A stretch of DNA of 53,534 nucleotides, from contig JAJRQC010000064.1 of NCBI GenBank assembly GCA_024280455.1, forward strand, positions 1 to 53,534, in the 5' to 3' direction. The notes under the pieces were generated by a model. The model saw only the letters and a program-made list of their open reading frames with translations. It did not search any database and had not been told where the DNA came from. Shown piece by piece: positions 33,385 through 43,210 of the stretch (its first letter is position 1; every line of letters starts with the position of its first letter). This DNA comes from Deltaproteobacteria bacterium (GTDB taxonomy: Bacteria > Desulfobacterota > Desulfobulbia > Desulfobulbales > Desulfobulbaceae). The position numbers and the translations under genes are program-made.

Positions 33385-35958
33385 ATGATTTCAATTCTCA
33401 GTAGATTTAAAGTTTACAGTGGGACTATTTTTATTCCGCTGGTCTTAATACTCTTGGGGTATATTTCATTTACCCACGTCAAAAATGAAGTTTCCTGGGA
33501 TTTGTTACGCTACATGACGTATGCATTGAATATGTTCAATGGCCAGGGGTATGTTGATATGGACGGTTCCCTTGTTTTTTTTAGAGGACCGGTTTTTCCA
33601 CTTATGATAGCTGCGAGCTATAAGCTGTTTGGGATCAGTGCGTTGAGTGCGCTTGGTGTTGTTAAGTTGTTCTGCGTCATGAACCCTGTATTGATATATT
33701 ATTTTGGCAGGAAATTATTTTCGGAGAGAATCGGTTTCGCTGCATCTTTATGCCTGCTCACATCCTATAGTATCAGTTTCTGGTCCTTTCAGTTTATTGA
33801 TCCCATCTGGCCTTTTTTTATTATTTTGTATTCTCTGTTTTTGTATCTTGGTTTTGAGCAGGAGAAGAGAGCTTATTTTGTTTTAGCCGGGATATTTCTT
33901 GGGCTTGCTTTCCTGGTCAAAGAAGTTGCTGTTCTTTTTTTTCCTCTCAGCTTGTTGATGTTCCTGTGGATTAAGGAATACAGAAATAAAAACAATTTTA
34001 AGGGCCTTTCTATTGGGTTAATTGCAACCATAGTCGTTCTTTTGCCATGGATTATGTATCTCCATCAGCATGAAGCGCTGAGTTTTCTACTGGGGACAGG
34101 TGGCCCTGTTGTTTTGGAGGATATCGGCAGCACATTCCAAACAAGTGGTGGATGGCAATCTTACGGGTTTTTCCTGAATCTGCTTGCGACGCTGAAGGAG
34201 TATGGTTCCGCCTTTATTTATTTTTACTCCGGCCAAACAAATACAGTCACAGCAAATTTTACCATTGCACCTCTGTTCCTGGCTGCCTGGCTTTTTGTTT
34301 TTGTTCAAGCTCTTCGTGGAAACAGAGGGTGTAAAATCATAATTCTGCAAGTTTTTTTATTCTTACCTATCATATATTTCATTGGCAAGAATCACTGGCG
34401 CTTCGGCCAGGTTCTTTTCATAATGCTGATCTCGTATGCAGCACTTGTATATAGCGTATCCAGCCTGATTGATTGGATATGCAAGAGGCTAACCCTGTCA
34501 TCATATGTTAATCAGGTATTATTCATATCTTTTGTTTTTATGCTTATTGCTGTGCAGGTATTTGGCTACTCAGGAAAAGAAGCTGGTTACGCTGAATTTT
34601 TTCAAAGAACCACTATTCATCAACTAATAAAAGGGGAAAAAACGAAGCGCGTTGTTTCTGGTGCTTTTTTGACGCCATATCTTGAAAAGACTATTGAAAA
34701 ATTAACACAAGTAACAAAGAGGAATGAAGTACTCTTAACAGATAGCTTTTGGGCAGCGAGGAAAATTTTTTTCCAATTAGAAGGAAAGAGGAACATCTTC
34801 GCTGTTCCAATGATATGGTGTAGAAATAATAAAGTTATTTTTGGTTATCTGCCTGAAAACAGGGGGGAACGTGCCCTGTATCTCCACTCGAACAATCTGC
34901 CGCTTGAACCACAGTATCGTCTTTATGTTTTGTTTGAATCCCAGCTTATTAATTTACTGCATACCGAGCAGATTAAACATGTAATTTTATCACCATTATT
35001 CAGGCCGTTGGAAGAATATTTTTCAGCATCGGATAATTATGAGAAGGTTTTCAGTTCTGGTCCACCAGATGAAAATGATGAAACATATCATCTCTTTCGT
35101 GTAAAAGATGAGGTTGCCAGAGAGAATGATATTCCTTTTCTCTATTCGGATCAATTGGTCTTAACACTCAATACATTGCGGGAGAATGATCCGCTGAGAT
35201 ATCAGTCAATTCGCGATGTTTCATTGTATAAGATAGCATCATTGTCAGAGGAAGATGTTGGTACAATAGTTGACTCATTATTAGAAATACCAAGTTATTA
35301 CAAAGAGGTTGGCGATCAATTTATTGATGCCGGTGATATCCTGCAGGCAATAACAGCATATGAAGAAGTGGTACGCCTGGATCCGAAACATAAACGATAC
35401 CTTCGGCTCCTTGCCAGGCTCTATCATGGCGAGGGAATGACAGAAAAAGAAATCCGGATATACAAGAGAATTAATCAGCTTGACCCTGATAACCCGATGA
35501 ATTTCCGTGTTCTGGGCGATTTATACCGCAACACCGAGAACTATGAAGATGCGTTGGCCATGTATAGTGCTGCAATTTCCCTGAATCCTGAACAAGCGTC
35601 TTATTATCTTCTGGCCGGTATTGTGTTTCGTGAGCTTGGTGACATTGAGGCTGCAATAGAGCAATACCAGAAGGCTCGTACGCTACAACCGAAAAATGCT
35701 AAACTCGCCAGGATCCTAGGTGATCTGTATCGCCAAATCGGGGAATATGAAGATGCACTGGCTATGTATAAGTCGGCACTTTCTCTGCAGCCTGATATGG
35801 CCTATTATCACAGTCTGGTCAGTCTGGTATATGTGGATATGGGGGAGCTGGATAAAGCTCTCAGGTATGCTGAAGAGGCCGTGCGTCTCAATCCTACCAA
35901 GCTTGCCTATAAGAATTTGCTTTTAAAATTGAATAAAAAAATAAATAGGGTCAGGTGA
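33385..35958 (+). CDS. ArnT/PMT-like GT-C glycosyltransferase with TPR tail (paralogue 2)
   Basis: This 857-residue protein repeats the membrane layout of the preceding paralogue: HVKNEVSWDLLRYMTYALNM, LVFFRGPVFPLMIA, AFLVKEVAVLFFPLSLLMF and IYFIGKNHWRFGQVL. From about residue 637 to the end it adds some six TPR units (for example GDQFIDAGDILQAITAYEEV and GDLYRQIGEYEDALAMYKSA), absent from paralogue 1. The tail is probably periplasmic and may bind a partner protein. A GT-C plus TPR fusion is also seen in the gene at 10818. The sugar and acceptor are unknown. Confidence 0.8.
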   Translation: MISILSRFKVYSGTIFIPLVLILLGYISFTHVKNEVSWDLLRYMTYALNMFNGQGYVDMDGSLVFFRGPVFPLMIAASYKLFGISALSALGVVKLFCVMNPVLIYYFGRKLFSERIGFAASLCLLTSYSISFWSFQFIDPIWPFFIILYSLFLYLGFEQEKRAYFVLAGIFLGLAFLVKEVAVLFFPLSLLMFLWIKEYRNKNNFKGLSIGLIATIVVLLPWIMYLHQHEALSFLLGTGGPVVLEDIGSTFQTSGGWQSYGFFLNLLATLKEYGSAFIYFYSGQTNTVTANFTIAPLFLAAWLFVFVQALRGNRGCKIIILQVFLFLPIIYFIGKNHWRFGQVLFIMLISYAALVYSVSSLIDWICKRLTLSSYVNQVLFISFVFMLIAVQVFGYSGKEAGYAEFFQRTTIHQLIKGEKTKRVVSGAFLTPYLEKTIEKLTQVTKRNEVLLTDSFWAARKIFFQLEGKRNIFAVPMIWCRNNKVIFGYLPENRGERALYLHSNNLPLEPQYRLYVLFESQLINLLHTEQIKHVILSPLFRPLEEYFSASDNYEKVFSSGPPDENDETYHLFRVKDEVARENDIPFLYSDQLVLTLNTLRENDPLRYQSIRDVSLYKIASLSEEDVGTIVDSLLEIPSYYKEVGDQFIDAGDILQAITAYEEVVRLDPKHKRYLRLLARLYHGEGMTEKEIRIYKRINQLDPDNPMNFRVLGDLYRNTENYEDALAMYSAAISLNPEQASYYLLAGIVFRELGDIEAAIEQYQKARTLQPKNAKLARILGDLYRQIGEYEDALAMYKSALSLQPDMAYYHSLVSLVYVDMGELDKALRYAEEAVRLNPTKLAYKNLLLKLNKKINRVR

Positions 35959-35959
35959 T

Positions 35960-37144
35960 GTGAAACATATCTGCCATATATCAACAACATTTAACTTACG
36001 TTCAGGTTCTGCGCGACGTACTTCGGCAATTATCAGGGAATCCGTCGGGTTGGGATATCGTGTGTCACTGGTGATTGGTAGAGATCACGACTTGACGGAG
36101 TCTGATTTGCCTGGTGTTGAGATATATCCTGTTCCCAGGATGGTAAAATATGTCAAGCCGGGATATGATTGCAGGGCTCCCTGGGATATAAAAAAGATAC
36201 TCGCAAAGATAAAACCTGATCTTGTTCACACCCATCTGGCCAAAGGCGGTATCCTTGGTCGTCTTGCTGCAAAACGCGCCGGTATCCCGTACATTCTGCA
36301 TACGGTACATGGACCGACATTTCCATCCCGGATAGGTCTGCACAAGAGAATTATTTACCGTACAATGGAACGATTTTGTGGTCGCATGACCGACCAGTTT
36401 GTTTTTGTCGGTAAAGAGTTGCAGCAGACCTATCTTCAGGCTCGAGTTTGTTCCCGGGCCAATTCTCATGTTATCCAGACTGGACGGCCTGACAATGTGG
36501 TTGATCGCCAACCCCTGTCCGATTCGAAGAGAAAACGACTGCGCAATGAAGTATTTGGTGGATTTGGAGAGGATTTTCTTATTGTTACCGTCGGGAGGCT
36601 CGTACCGGCAAAACAACTTGAACATGCAGTTTCAATTACAGCAAAATTACGACAAAAAGGCGTTCCTGCCAGGCTTGCAATTGTTGGTAAATCGTTGTTG
36701 GTGGAGGAGCAGGGGTATGAATATAGACTCCTTCAGCTGGCCCGTGATCTGCAGGTTGATGAATTTGTTGTTTTTACAGGATTCCGAACCGATGTCCCCG
36801 ATATTATGGATGCCGCTGACGTGGTGCTGCTCACTTCACGATATGAAGGCCTGCCGAATGTAGCCGTTGAGGCACTCATTGCCAAAAAGCCGATGGTTGC
36901 ATACAATGTCTCCGGAATATCTGAAGTCCTCAAACATAAGAAGACCGGGTATATCGTGCAACAGGGGGATATGGATCATGCTGTTGCCGGATTACTCTTC
37001 TGCCATTCCGGTGGAATGAAATTATCAGAGCAAGATGAAAGGCAACGCAATGCAACACTTGATTATTTCCGTGAGAGCACTATGGTGCGGAAAAAAATGA
37101 ACCTGTATAAACAGATTTTTTCTTCATTGAATTGCGGTGAATAA
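35960..37144 (+). CDS. GT4 glycosyltransferase
   Basis: This 394-residue GT-B enzyme starts at GTG 35960, two bases after the preceding stop, with AGGG/AGG upstream. It has HISTTFNLRSGSARRTS, KIKPDLVHTHLAKGGILGRL (as in capsule GT4 enzymes), LIVTVGRLVPAKQLEHAV and the EX7E-type motif SRYEGLPNVAVEALIA. Its stop overlaps the ATG of the initiating transferase gene, so it is probably the second enzyme in chain synthesis, adding to the first sugar. The donor is not determined. Confidence 0.88.
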   Translation: MKHICHISTTFNLRSGSARRTSAIIRESVGLGYRVSLVIGRDHDLTESDLPGVEIYPVPRMVKYVKPGYDCRAPWDIKKILAKIKPDLVHTHLAKGGILGRLAAKRAGIPYILHTVHGPTFPSRIGLHKRIIYRTMERFCGRMTDQFVFVGKELQQTYLQARVCSRANSHVIQTGRPDNVVDRQPLSDSKRKRLRNEVFGGFGEDFLIVTVGRLVPAKQLEHAVSITAKLRQKGVPARLAIVGKSLLVEEQGYEYRLLQLARDLQVDEFVVFTGFRTDVPDIMDAADVVLLTSRYEGLPNVAVEALIAKKPMVAYNVSGISEVLKHKKTGYIVQQGDMDHAVAGLLFCHSGGMKLSEQDERQRNATLDYFRESTMVRKKMNLYKQIFSSLNCGE

Positions 37145-38550
37145 TGAAGCATTATTTATTGAGTTATTCTAAAAAACGCCAGTATCTTCTTTTTTGTGGA
37201 GATCTGCTCGTCCTGCTTTTGGCTATTTTCGTGAGTTATGCGCTACGAATATTTATAAACTCGCACGACCTTTCCCTTGATCAGCTGGCCGCAAAGCTTT
37301 CTCCCTGGCTGATTCTCGTCGTGCTGCCCCATATTATGAGTCTGTACCTGCTTGATCTTTATAACCTGAACCGGTTGATCTTACGCTTCCGCTCTTCAGT
37401 TATGGTTGTGTTCAGTGTAGGCCTCGCCGGTTTGATTATTGGTTCTATTTTCTTCTTTCTTCCAAAATATGTATTTGGTCGACAGGTGTTATTGATCCAT
37501 TTAATTGTCTCCTCCTTTTTCCTCGTGGTGTGGAGAATTTTGTTTCATGAGTTGGTTTCAATTAAGGAGACAGCAAAACGTCTTGCATTTATTGGATCGG
37601 CTGACAATTTTGATATTTTTTGCCGGGCAATGAATGAAATAGATAAAAAAAGTCTGAAAGTCAATTCCGCCTATTTTCTCTCTGGCTCTGAAAGTGAAAA
37701 CTGTCCTCCCCGGAATGGAGTTACGGTTTATTATTCTTTGGAGCAAATCCTGAATTCCAGAAATTTTGATATTCTTGTTTTTGATGTATTGGGTAAAAAA
37801 ATCGGAGATGAGGAAATCCGATCCATAATGGAGGAAAAATATAAACAGAAAGGAGTGTTTGATATTCCGTCTTTTATTACCAGTCTGTCAGGTAGAATTC
37901 CTCTTGACCTGATTGACGGCTACTGGTTATTGAGTCGAGAAGGATTGCAGGGGTATGTCAGCAGGCCTTATGTTAGGGTCAAGCGTCTTTTGGATATCAT
38001 TTGTTCCGGTATTCTTTTGTTTATTTTTCTTCCCGTTTTCTTATTCCTTGGTATCGCACTTAAAATCGATAGCAGGGGGGCGGTTATTTTTTCCCAACAG
38101 CGGATCGGGAGAGATCGTCGACCTTTTAACTGCTTGAAGTTCCGAACGATGGTCGATGATGCCGAACAGGCCAGCGGGCCGACTTGGTCAAGTGAGGATG
38201 ATCCTAGGATTACAAGAGTCGGGAAGCTGTTACGTAAGTCCAGGCTTGATGAACTTCCTCAACTCTGGAACATTTTGAAAGGAGATATTTCCTTTATAGG
38301 CCCAAGGCCGATACGGAAACATTTCGCTGATCAGCTCTCATCGATTATCCCATTTTATGAACTTCGTTTCAGTGTTCAGCCCGGCTTGAGTGGCTGGGCA
38401 CAGGTGAACCATGACTATGCCGGATCTGTTGATGGCCAGAAACAGAAGTTTGAATATGAGCTTTTTTATATTCAGAATATGTCGTTGTTCCTTGACGTGT
38501 TAACCATCGTTAAAACCGTTAAAAGTGTCTTTTACATGCAGGGAAAGTAG
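37144..38550 (+). CDS. Polyprenyl-phosphate sugar-1-phosphate transferase (WbaP/WcaJ type)
   Basis: This 468-residue protein would start chain synthesis by moving a hexose-1-phosphate from a nucleotide sugar to undecaprenyl phosphate. The N-terminal third has four to five membrane segments, then a Rossmann-like domain (about 135-250), then the catalytic PGT domain: YVRVKRLLDIICSGILLF, GAVIFSQQRIGRDRRPFNC, LKFRTMVDDAEQASG, KSRLDELPQLWNILKGDISF and IGPRPIRKHFAD. It ends with PGLSGWAQVN. All conserved residues of the polyisoprenyl-phosphate hexose-1-phosphate transferase family are visible, including the Asp-Glu catalytic pair (DE in LDELPQ). ATG 37144 overlaps the preceding stop. Confidence 0.93.
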   Translation: MKHYLLSYSKKRQYLLFCGDLLVLLLAIFVSYALRIFINSHDLSLDQLAAKLSPWLILVVLPHIMSLYLLDLYNLNRLILRFRSSVMVVFSVGLAGLIIGSIFFFLPKYVFGRQVLLIHLIVSSFFLVVWRILFHELVSIKETAKRLAFIGSADNFDIFCRAMNEIDKKSLKVNSAYFLSGSESENCPPRNGVTVYYSLEQILNSRNFDILVFDVLGKKIGDEEIRSIMEEKYKQKGVFDIPSFITSLSGRIPLDLIDGYWLLSREGLQGYVSRPYVRVKRLLDIICSGILLFIFLPVFLFLGIALKIDSRGAVIFSQQRIGRDRRPFNCLKFRTMVDDAEQASGPTWSSEDDPRITRVGKLLRKSRLDELPQLWNILKGDISFIGPRPIRKHFADQLSSIIPFYELRFSVQPGLSGWAQVNHDYAGSVDGQKQKFEYELFYIQNMSLFLDVLTIVKTVKSVFYMQGK

Positions 38551-38554
38551 TGCC

Positions 38555-40654
38555 GTGACGTTGAGTGGAATGCCCGTTGACCTGGGCGGAACGGCACTTT
38601 TTCGATATAAACAGCTTGTCCAGCTGACGTTGGCTCTTTACCTGCTGTTTAATGTATATATTAACAGCTCTATTATTCTGACGTACAATCAGAAATTCTT
38701 TTTTCCTCTTTTTTTTCTCCTTCTTTTAGGGCTTGTTGCTGTTCGAAAGAGTCATTCTCTTTATTTCCTTCTCTTTATTTTTGGTGCCACTTTTTTCTTT
38801 TTCGGATTCCGCTCCTACGATGTGCAAAGTCGTGTTTTTGAGCTGGCAGTCGCTTTGCTTTCCCTTGTTCTGCTGGTGAAACATCGAAACAGCTTCAATT
38901 GGAGCGTTGGGAATAATTTTTTTATTTTATTGCTCCTGCTCTACTGTTGCCTTGCTTTTTGCTCGTTACTTTTACTCCCTCTTCAGGATATTTTTGCTAA
39001 AATCCGTCTTTGGGGAGTCCATGATTTTTCTTTTTTTGTATTGAATGCAACCCCGGAGTTACCTGAATATTCAATAGCGGCAGTAAACAGGCTACTCTTG
39101 TTTTCTCTCGCAGCCGGTCTGCTGGCTTACTCGGGAGATTCTGCAGAGCAATATTTTCAATGTATTTTTAAGGGGGCTGTATGGGGTCTGGTTCTTGCTG
39201 CAATTATAGGCCTTCTTGAGTATTTTAATGCGTTGTCCCTTTCCTGGTATGTCTCCGGCTCTTTAAATAAACTGCACTCTTTGTTTTTAAATCGGGGCTG
39301 GTATGCTGAATATGTAATTTGCCTTACTCCTCTGCTGTTTTTAGGGATATGCCGCTTTCCCGGTCGGTTACTGTATTCTTCCGTACTGTTCGTTGTCCTT
39401 GTCATTGTCGGGGCATCTATTCTTTTTACAGGTGCAAGAAGCGGCTGGGGGCTCTTTGCAGTTCTTTTGGCTGGGAGTTCCTTTGTTTTTGTCGGTCAAG
39501 GAAACCTGCGCCAAAAAATGTTCAAAAGCCTGTTCTTTTTTTCCCTGGCTATTCTCCTCCTTTTTACCGTATCGTTTTCTATCTTCAAAATTTCTCAAGT
39601 TCAAGATGAACCCGGCGTATGTTCGCCGAAGTCGATGTCGGCCAAACAGATATTTCTGGAAAAACGGTTGAATAACCTGTTTCGAACCGGTCGAATAAAA
39701 AACTGGCAGGATACTGTACAGCTCATTGACGGAAGATTTTTATTCGGACGCGGGTATGAGTCGTTCAGCCGCCAGGCCCATATCCTGGCCGGCATTCCCT
39801 CCTCCGCTTACAAGCGAAGTCAACAGCATCTGCAAATACGGGACACGGCACATAATTTTTATTTGCAGCTTCTTGTCAGTAATGGTTTTGTTGGATTGTT
39901 TGTATGGTTGTTTCTCTCCGGCTATGCGTCATTGGTATTACTTAGAGACTATAGATACAATAACAACTGTGAGAGTATGGTTGTTTTTATGTGCATACTT
40001 TCTTTTCATCTTTATGGCTTGACCCAGAGCCTGCAGTATGTACCCATGATCTGGTTTCTTATATTTCTGTTTTTTGGTTATGCCATGATGCGGGAAAAGG
40101 TCATTGGGCCGCAGAAATACCAGAAAAAAGTTCGTCTGGTTGTCGCTATTTCTGCATTCAGTTGTCTGGTTGCCGTCAGCTCGTATGCCTTGAATGTCGG
40201 TTTGAAACAGGAAGCCGAGAGATACGGTTTAGAGGTGTTTGCTGTTGATCAGGATCTGTATCGCTTTAAAGGTTTTTATAAAAAAGAATTCTGGCCTCAA
40301 CAGGGTGTCTATCGCTGGAGTGGCAGGCAGGCCGAAATAGTTTTAGATAAAGATGGTACAGTAGTCATTGATTTTGCCTGTTATGCACCTCGTCTTGCGG
40401 ATGAACCTCTTGTCCTTGATGTGTTACTGGATAGTGTTCCTCTTGATCGGTATACTTTCACACAGGCCGGGAGTGTTCGGAGGGCATATTCAATTCAGCA
40501 GCAGGTTGAAACAATCGGGAAGACCGTACAGATCAGGGTATCGAGAACGTGGAATCCCAGACGTGAAGGAGTATCTGCTGATATGAGGAATCTTGGGGTA
40601 GCAGTCAGCGAACCAAAATGGGGAGATGACAATATTGGAGAAGAAGGAAAATAA
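38555..40654 (+). CDS. O-antigen ligase/polymerase with C-terminal beta-sandwich
   Basis: This 699-residue protein begins at GTG 38555, just after the preceding stop and behind GCAGGGAAAG; the open frame extends back to 38525 inside that gene. About eleven hydrophobic segments carry the ligase family marks ILFTGARSGWGLFAVLL, FLFGRGYESFSRQ and TAHNFYLQLLVSNGFVGLF. After the last helix, about residues 545-699 form a soluble, strand-rich domain (GVYRWSGRQAEIVLDKDGTV...), probably a periplasmic carbohydrate-binding-like fold. It could ligate or polymerise glycan units, or O-link them to proteins. A second member of the family, without the extra domain, is at 21002. Confidence 0.83.
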   Translation: MTLSGMPVDLGGTALFRYKQLVQLTLALYLLFNVYINSSIILTYNQKFFFPLFFLLLLGLVAVRKSHSLYFLLFIFGATFFFFGFRSYDVQSRVFELAVALLSLVLLVKHRNSFNWSVGNNFFILLLLLYCCLAFCSLLLLPLQDIFAKIRLWGVHDFSFFVLNATPELPEYSIAAVNRLLLFSLAAGLLAYSGDSAEQYFQCIFKGAVWGLVLAAIIGLLEYFNALSLSWYVSGSLNKLHSLFLNRGWYAEYVICLTPLLFLGICRFPGRLLYSSVLFVVLVIVGASILFTGARSGWGLFAVLLAGSSFVFVGQGNLRQKMFKSLFFFSLAILLLFTVSFSIFKISQVQDEPGVCSPKSMSAKQIFLEKRLNNLFRTGRIKNWQDTVQLIDGRFLFGRGYESFSRQAHILAGIPSSAYKRSQQHLQIRDTAHNFYLQLLVSNGFVGLFVWLFLSGYASLVLLRDYRYNNNCESMVVFMCILSFHLYGLTQSLQYVPMIWFLIFLFFGYAMMREKVIGPQKYQKKVRLVVAISAFSCLVAVSSYALNVGLKQEAERYGLEVFAVDQDLYRFKGFYKKEFWPQQGVYRWSGRQAEIVLDKDGTVVIDFACYAPRLADEPLVLDVLLDSVPLDRYTFTQAGSVRRAYSIQQQVETIGKTVQIRVSRTWNPRREGVSADMRNLGVAVSEPKWGDDNIGEEGK

Positions 40655-40655
40655 T

Positions 40656-41627
40656 ATGACGTTTATTCAACCTGATTCACGAATCTATGTCGCCGGCCAT
40701 CATGGAATGGTCGGTTCCGCCATTGTCCGTCGGTTAAAGCAAGGAGGATTTGATAAGCTGCTGACCCGTTCCCATGCCGAGCTGGATCTTCTTGACCAGA
40801 ACGAGGTTCGTGGTTTTTTCCAGCAGCAAAAGATTGACTGTGTTGTGCTGGCCGCTGCCAAGGTAGGGGGGATACTTGCAAATTCCGCCTATCCTGCGGA
40901 GTTTATTTACCAGAATCTGGCTATTCAGAATAATGTTATTCATGAGGCATGGCAGGCTGGGGTTCAGCATCTTGTTTTTCTCGGAAGCTCCTGCATTTAT
41001 CCAAAGCTGGCCCCCCAGCCCTTGAAAGAAGAATACCTTCTCTCCGGGCCCCTTGAGCCAACCAATGAACCGTATGCCATCGCCAAGATTGCCGGCATCA
41101 AGATGTGTGAAGCCTATAACCGGCAGTATGGAACCAGCTATTTTGCCGTCATGCCGACCAATCTGTACGGGCCCGGCGATCATTATGATTTACAGAACTC
41201 CCATGTCCTTCCCGCCCTTATCCGAAAAATGGATGAGACCAAAAAACGGGGTGAGGGGGAAGTCGTTGTCTGGGGCACGGGAACTCCTCGGCGGGAATTT
41301 CTTCATTGTGATGATCTGGCGGATGCGGTTGTATTTCTGCTGACAAGTAAGCGGGGCAAAGTAGCTGATGCATTCGGGCTGGGTGGAGCACCCCTTATAA
41401 ATATCGGAAGTGGTAAAGATATCAGTATCGGCGAGCTGGCCGAACTTGTGAAAAAAATTGTCGGGTTTGCAGGCTCCATTGTCCTGGACCGCGATAAACC
41501 TGACGGCACTCCCAGGAAGTTGCTGGATATCAGCAGGTTGCAGGCATTAGGCTGGCAACCGAAAATCACCCTGCCGGAGGGTATTCAGGCAACATATCTC
41601 GACTATCTTTCAGCATTCCAGAAGTGA
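40656..41627 (+). CDS. fcl: GDP-L-fucose synthase
   Basis: This 323-residue SDR enzyme converts GDP-4-keto-6-deoxy-D-mannose to GDP-L-fucose by 3,5-epimerisation and NADPH reduction. It has VAGHHGMVG (12-20), the LGSSCIYP active-site strand (109-116) and YAIAK (140-144). Residues S111, C113, Y140, K144 and H183 align with the E. coli enzyme's S107, C109, Y136, K140 and H179 at a constant offset of four. ATG 40656 follows AAGGAAAATA; the frame upstream to 40626 overlaps the ligase gene and is not needed. Together with the Gmd at 42096 it completes GDP-fucose synthesis. Confidence 0.95.
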   Translation: MTFIQPDSRIYVAGHHGMVGSAIVRRLKQGGFDKLLTRSHAELDLLDQNEVRGFFQQQKIDCVVLAAAKVGGILANSAYPAEFIYQNLAIQNNVIHEAWQAGVQHLVFLGSSCIYPKLAPQPLKEEYLLSGPLEPTNEPYAIAKIAGIKMCEAYNRQYGTSYFAVMPTNLYGPGDHYDLQNSHVLPALIRKMDETKKRGEGEVVVWGTGTPRREFLHCDDLADAVVFLLTSKRGKVADAFGLGGAPLINIGSGKDISIGELAELVKKIVGFAGSIVLDRDKPDGTPRKLLDISRLQALGWQPKITLPEGIQATYLDYLSAFQK

Positions 41628-41775
41628 AAAACACGGCAGCCGAACCACGAGGAATGCGGGGAAGATGCTGTTCACATGTCTCTTCAAACCAGGTCACCTG
41701 ATATGCCTTGTGTTCTGGGATTGACGTTGCCTGTTGAATCCTTTATGTTTTACTTTAAGTAAGGAATTGTCGGTG

Positions 41776-41862
41776 TCGTAAAAAGTCTTGCCACCGACGG
41801 CGGACAGGTTGTAGCTTTTTGTATTTCCGTACAGTGCAAATCGCGTTTTTGCCTTTTTACGA
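41776..41862. repeat. Palindromic-ended repeat, related to MITE family 2 interior
   Basis: TCGTAAAAAG (41776-41785) is the exact complement of CTTTTTACGA (41853-41862). The right half and its flank (about 41800-41869) match the reverse complement of 8061-8130 (GATGGACTCGT, ATTTGCACT, TACGGAA, TACA and AACCT blocks in the same order), so the two sites share one repeat family. Confidence 0.7.
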
Positions 41863-41892
41863 GTCCATCATGGATTGACAATAACCAGTTTC

Positions 41893-41970
41893 TCGTCATC
41901 CCCAAAGGTAGTTATCGGGGAGCCAGTGTGGCTGGAAACGTCCTGGATCCCCGCCTGCGCGGGGATGACG
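41893..41970. repeat. REP palindrome pair (copies 4 and 5)
   Basis: TCGTCATCCCCAAAGGTAG...ATCGGGGAGCCAG (41893-41926) and CTGGATCCCCGCCTGCGC...GGGATGACG (41943-41970) face each other, an arrangement typical of REP doublets (BIME/REPIN). Both belong to the family of 3694-3727. Confidence 0.8.
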
Positions 41971-42095
41971 GATTTGAAGACTTTTTTAGTAAAGTAGAAC
42001 TTTTTTCGTAAAGTAGAAATAACCAGAGAGTATTGCCGAGCACGGGAGAATCTCTCCTGCCGATAGCGTATCATTTTTTAAATGAGGATCATTGT

Positions 42096-43202
42096 ATGAC
42101 AAAAAAAGCCTTAATTACCGGCGTGACCGGGCAGGATGGTGCGTATCTATCCGATTTTTTACTTGAAAAAGGATACGAGGTCCACGGTATCAAGCGCAGG
42201 ACGTCACTGTTTAACACCGATCGTATCGATCATCTGTATCAGGATCCGCACGAAGAACAACTCCGCTTTATCCTCCATCACGGTGACCTGACGGACTCTT
42301 CAAGCCTGATCCATATTATTCAAAAGGTGCAGCCGGACGAGATTTACAATCTGGCCGCCCAGTCCCATGTCCAGGTTTCCTTTGAAGAACCTGAATATAC
42401 TGCAAATTCCGATGCTCTTGGCACCTTGCGGATACTTGAGGCAATCAGAACCATCGGGTTGGCCCAAAAAACCCGCTTTTACCAGGCCTCGACATCAGAG
42501 TTGTTCGGCAAGGTACAGGAGGTGCCCCAGACCGAGAAGACCCCCTTTTATCCCCGTTCCCCGTACGCTGTCGCAAAACTCTATGCCTACTGGATAACGG
42601 TGAATTATCGTGAGGCCTACGGCATGTATGCCTGTAACGGAATCCTGTTTAATCACGAGTCGCCGGTACGCGGGGAGACCTTTGTTACCCGTAAGATTAC
42701 CCGAGCCCTGGCCCGGATTATTCTCGGCATGAAAGACTGTACATATCTGGGCAACCTGAATGCCAAACGTGACTGGGGACATGCCCGGGATTATGTGGAA
42801 ATGCAGTGGCTGATGCTGCAGCAGGATGAGCCAGAAGATTTTGTCATCGCCTCAGGCAAGCAGCATTCGGTCCGTGACTTTGTAAATGCCGCAGCGGAAG
42901 AACTGAAGATGAAGATTGACTGGCAGGGTGAAGGTGTTGACGAAACCGGCACGGTTTCCTCGGCTGAGCAGCCCGAGCTGGTCGGTAAAGTTATCGTTCG
43001 TGTTGATCCCCGTTATTTCAGGCCCACGGAAGTTGAGTCTCTGCTTGGTGACCCGTCCCAGGCCAGAGAACGATTGGGCTGGACCCCCAGGACAAGTTTT
43101 AAAGAGCTGGTCGCGGAGATGGTACGTTCCGATATGGAAGAGGCCAAAAGAGACCATCTGTGCAGGCAGGAAGGTTTTATTGTTAAAGAGCATTTTGAAT
43201 AA
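42096..43202 (+). CDS. gmd: GDP-mannose 4,6-dehydratase
   Basis: This 368-residue enzyme converts GDP-D-mannose to GDP-4-keto-6-deoxy-D-mannose, the branch point for GDP-fucose, GDP-rhamnose and related sugars. It has GVTGQDG (9-15), [25 protein letters not shown] (131-138), YAVAK (157-161), TFVTRKI and [12 protein letters not shown]133, E135, Y157 and K161 correspond to the E. coli catalytic residues T132, E134, Y156 and K160. ATG 42096 has GAGGA upstream; a longer frame from 42033 adds an unlikely extension. Full length and complete. Confidence 0.95.
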   Translation: MTKKALITGVTGQDGAYLSDFLLEKGYEVHGIKRRTSLFNTDRIDHLYQDPHEEQLRFILHHGDLTDSSSLIHIIQKVQPDEIYNLAAQSHVQVSFEEPEYTANSDALGTLRILEAIRTIGLAQKTRFYQASTSELFGKVQEVPQTEKTPFYPRSPYAVAKLYAYWITVNYREAYGMYACNGILFNHESPVRGETFVTRKITRALARIILGMKDCTYLGNLNAKRDWGHARDYVEMQWLMLQQDEPEDFVIASGKQHSVRDFVNAAAEELKMKIDWQGEGVDETGTVSSAEQPELVGKVIVRVDPRYFRPTEVESLLGDPSQARERLGWTPRTSFKELVAEMVRSDMEEAKRDHLCRQEGFIVKEHFE

Positions 43203-43210
43203 TTTTTTTG

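Larger units (their letters stand above)
41628..42095. other. 468-base gene-free stretch with repeats between fcl and gmd
   Basis: Bases 41776-41862 form a palindromic-ended element and 41893-41970 hold two REP palindromes. No gene is seen. Fcl and Gmd, normally adjacent in one operon, have thus been separated or have lost co-transcription. AAAGTAGAA is repeated at 41990 and 42010. GAGGA at 42084 serves the gmd start. Confidence 0.65.
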
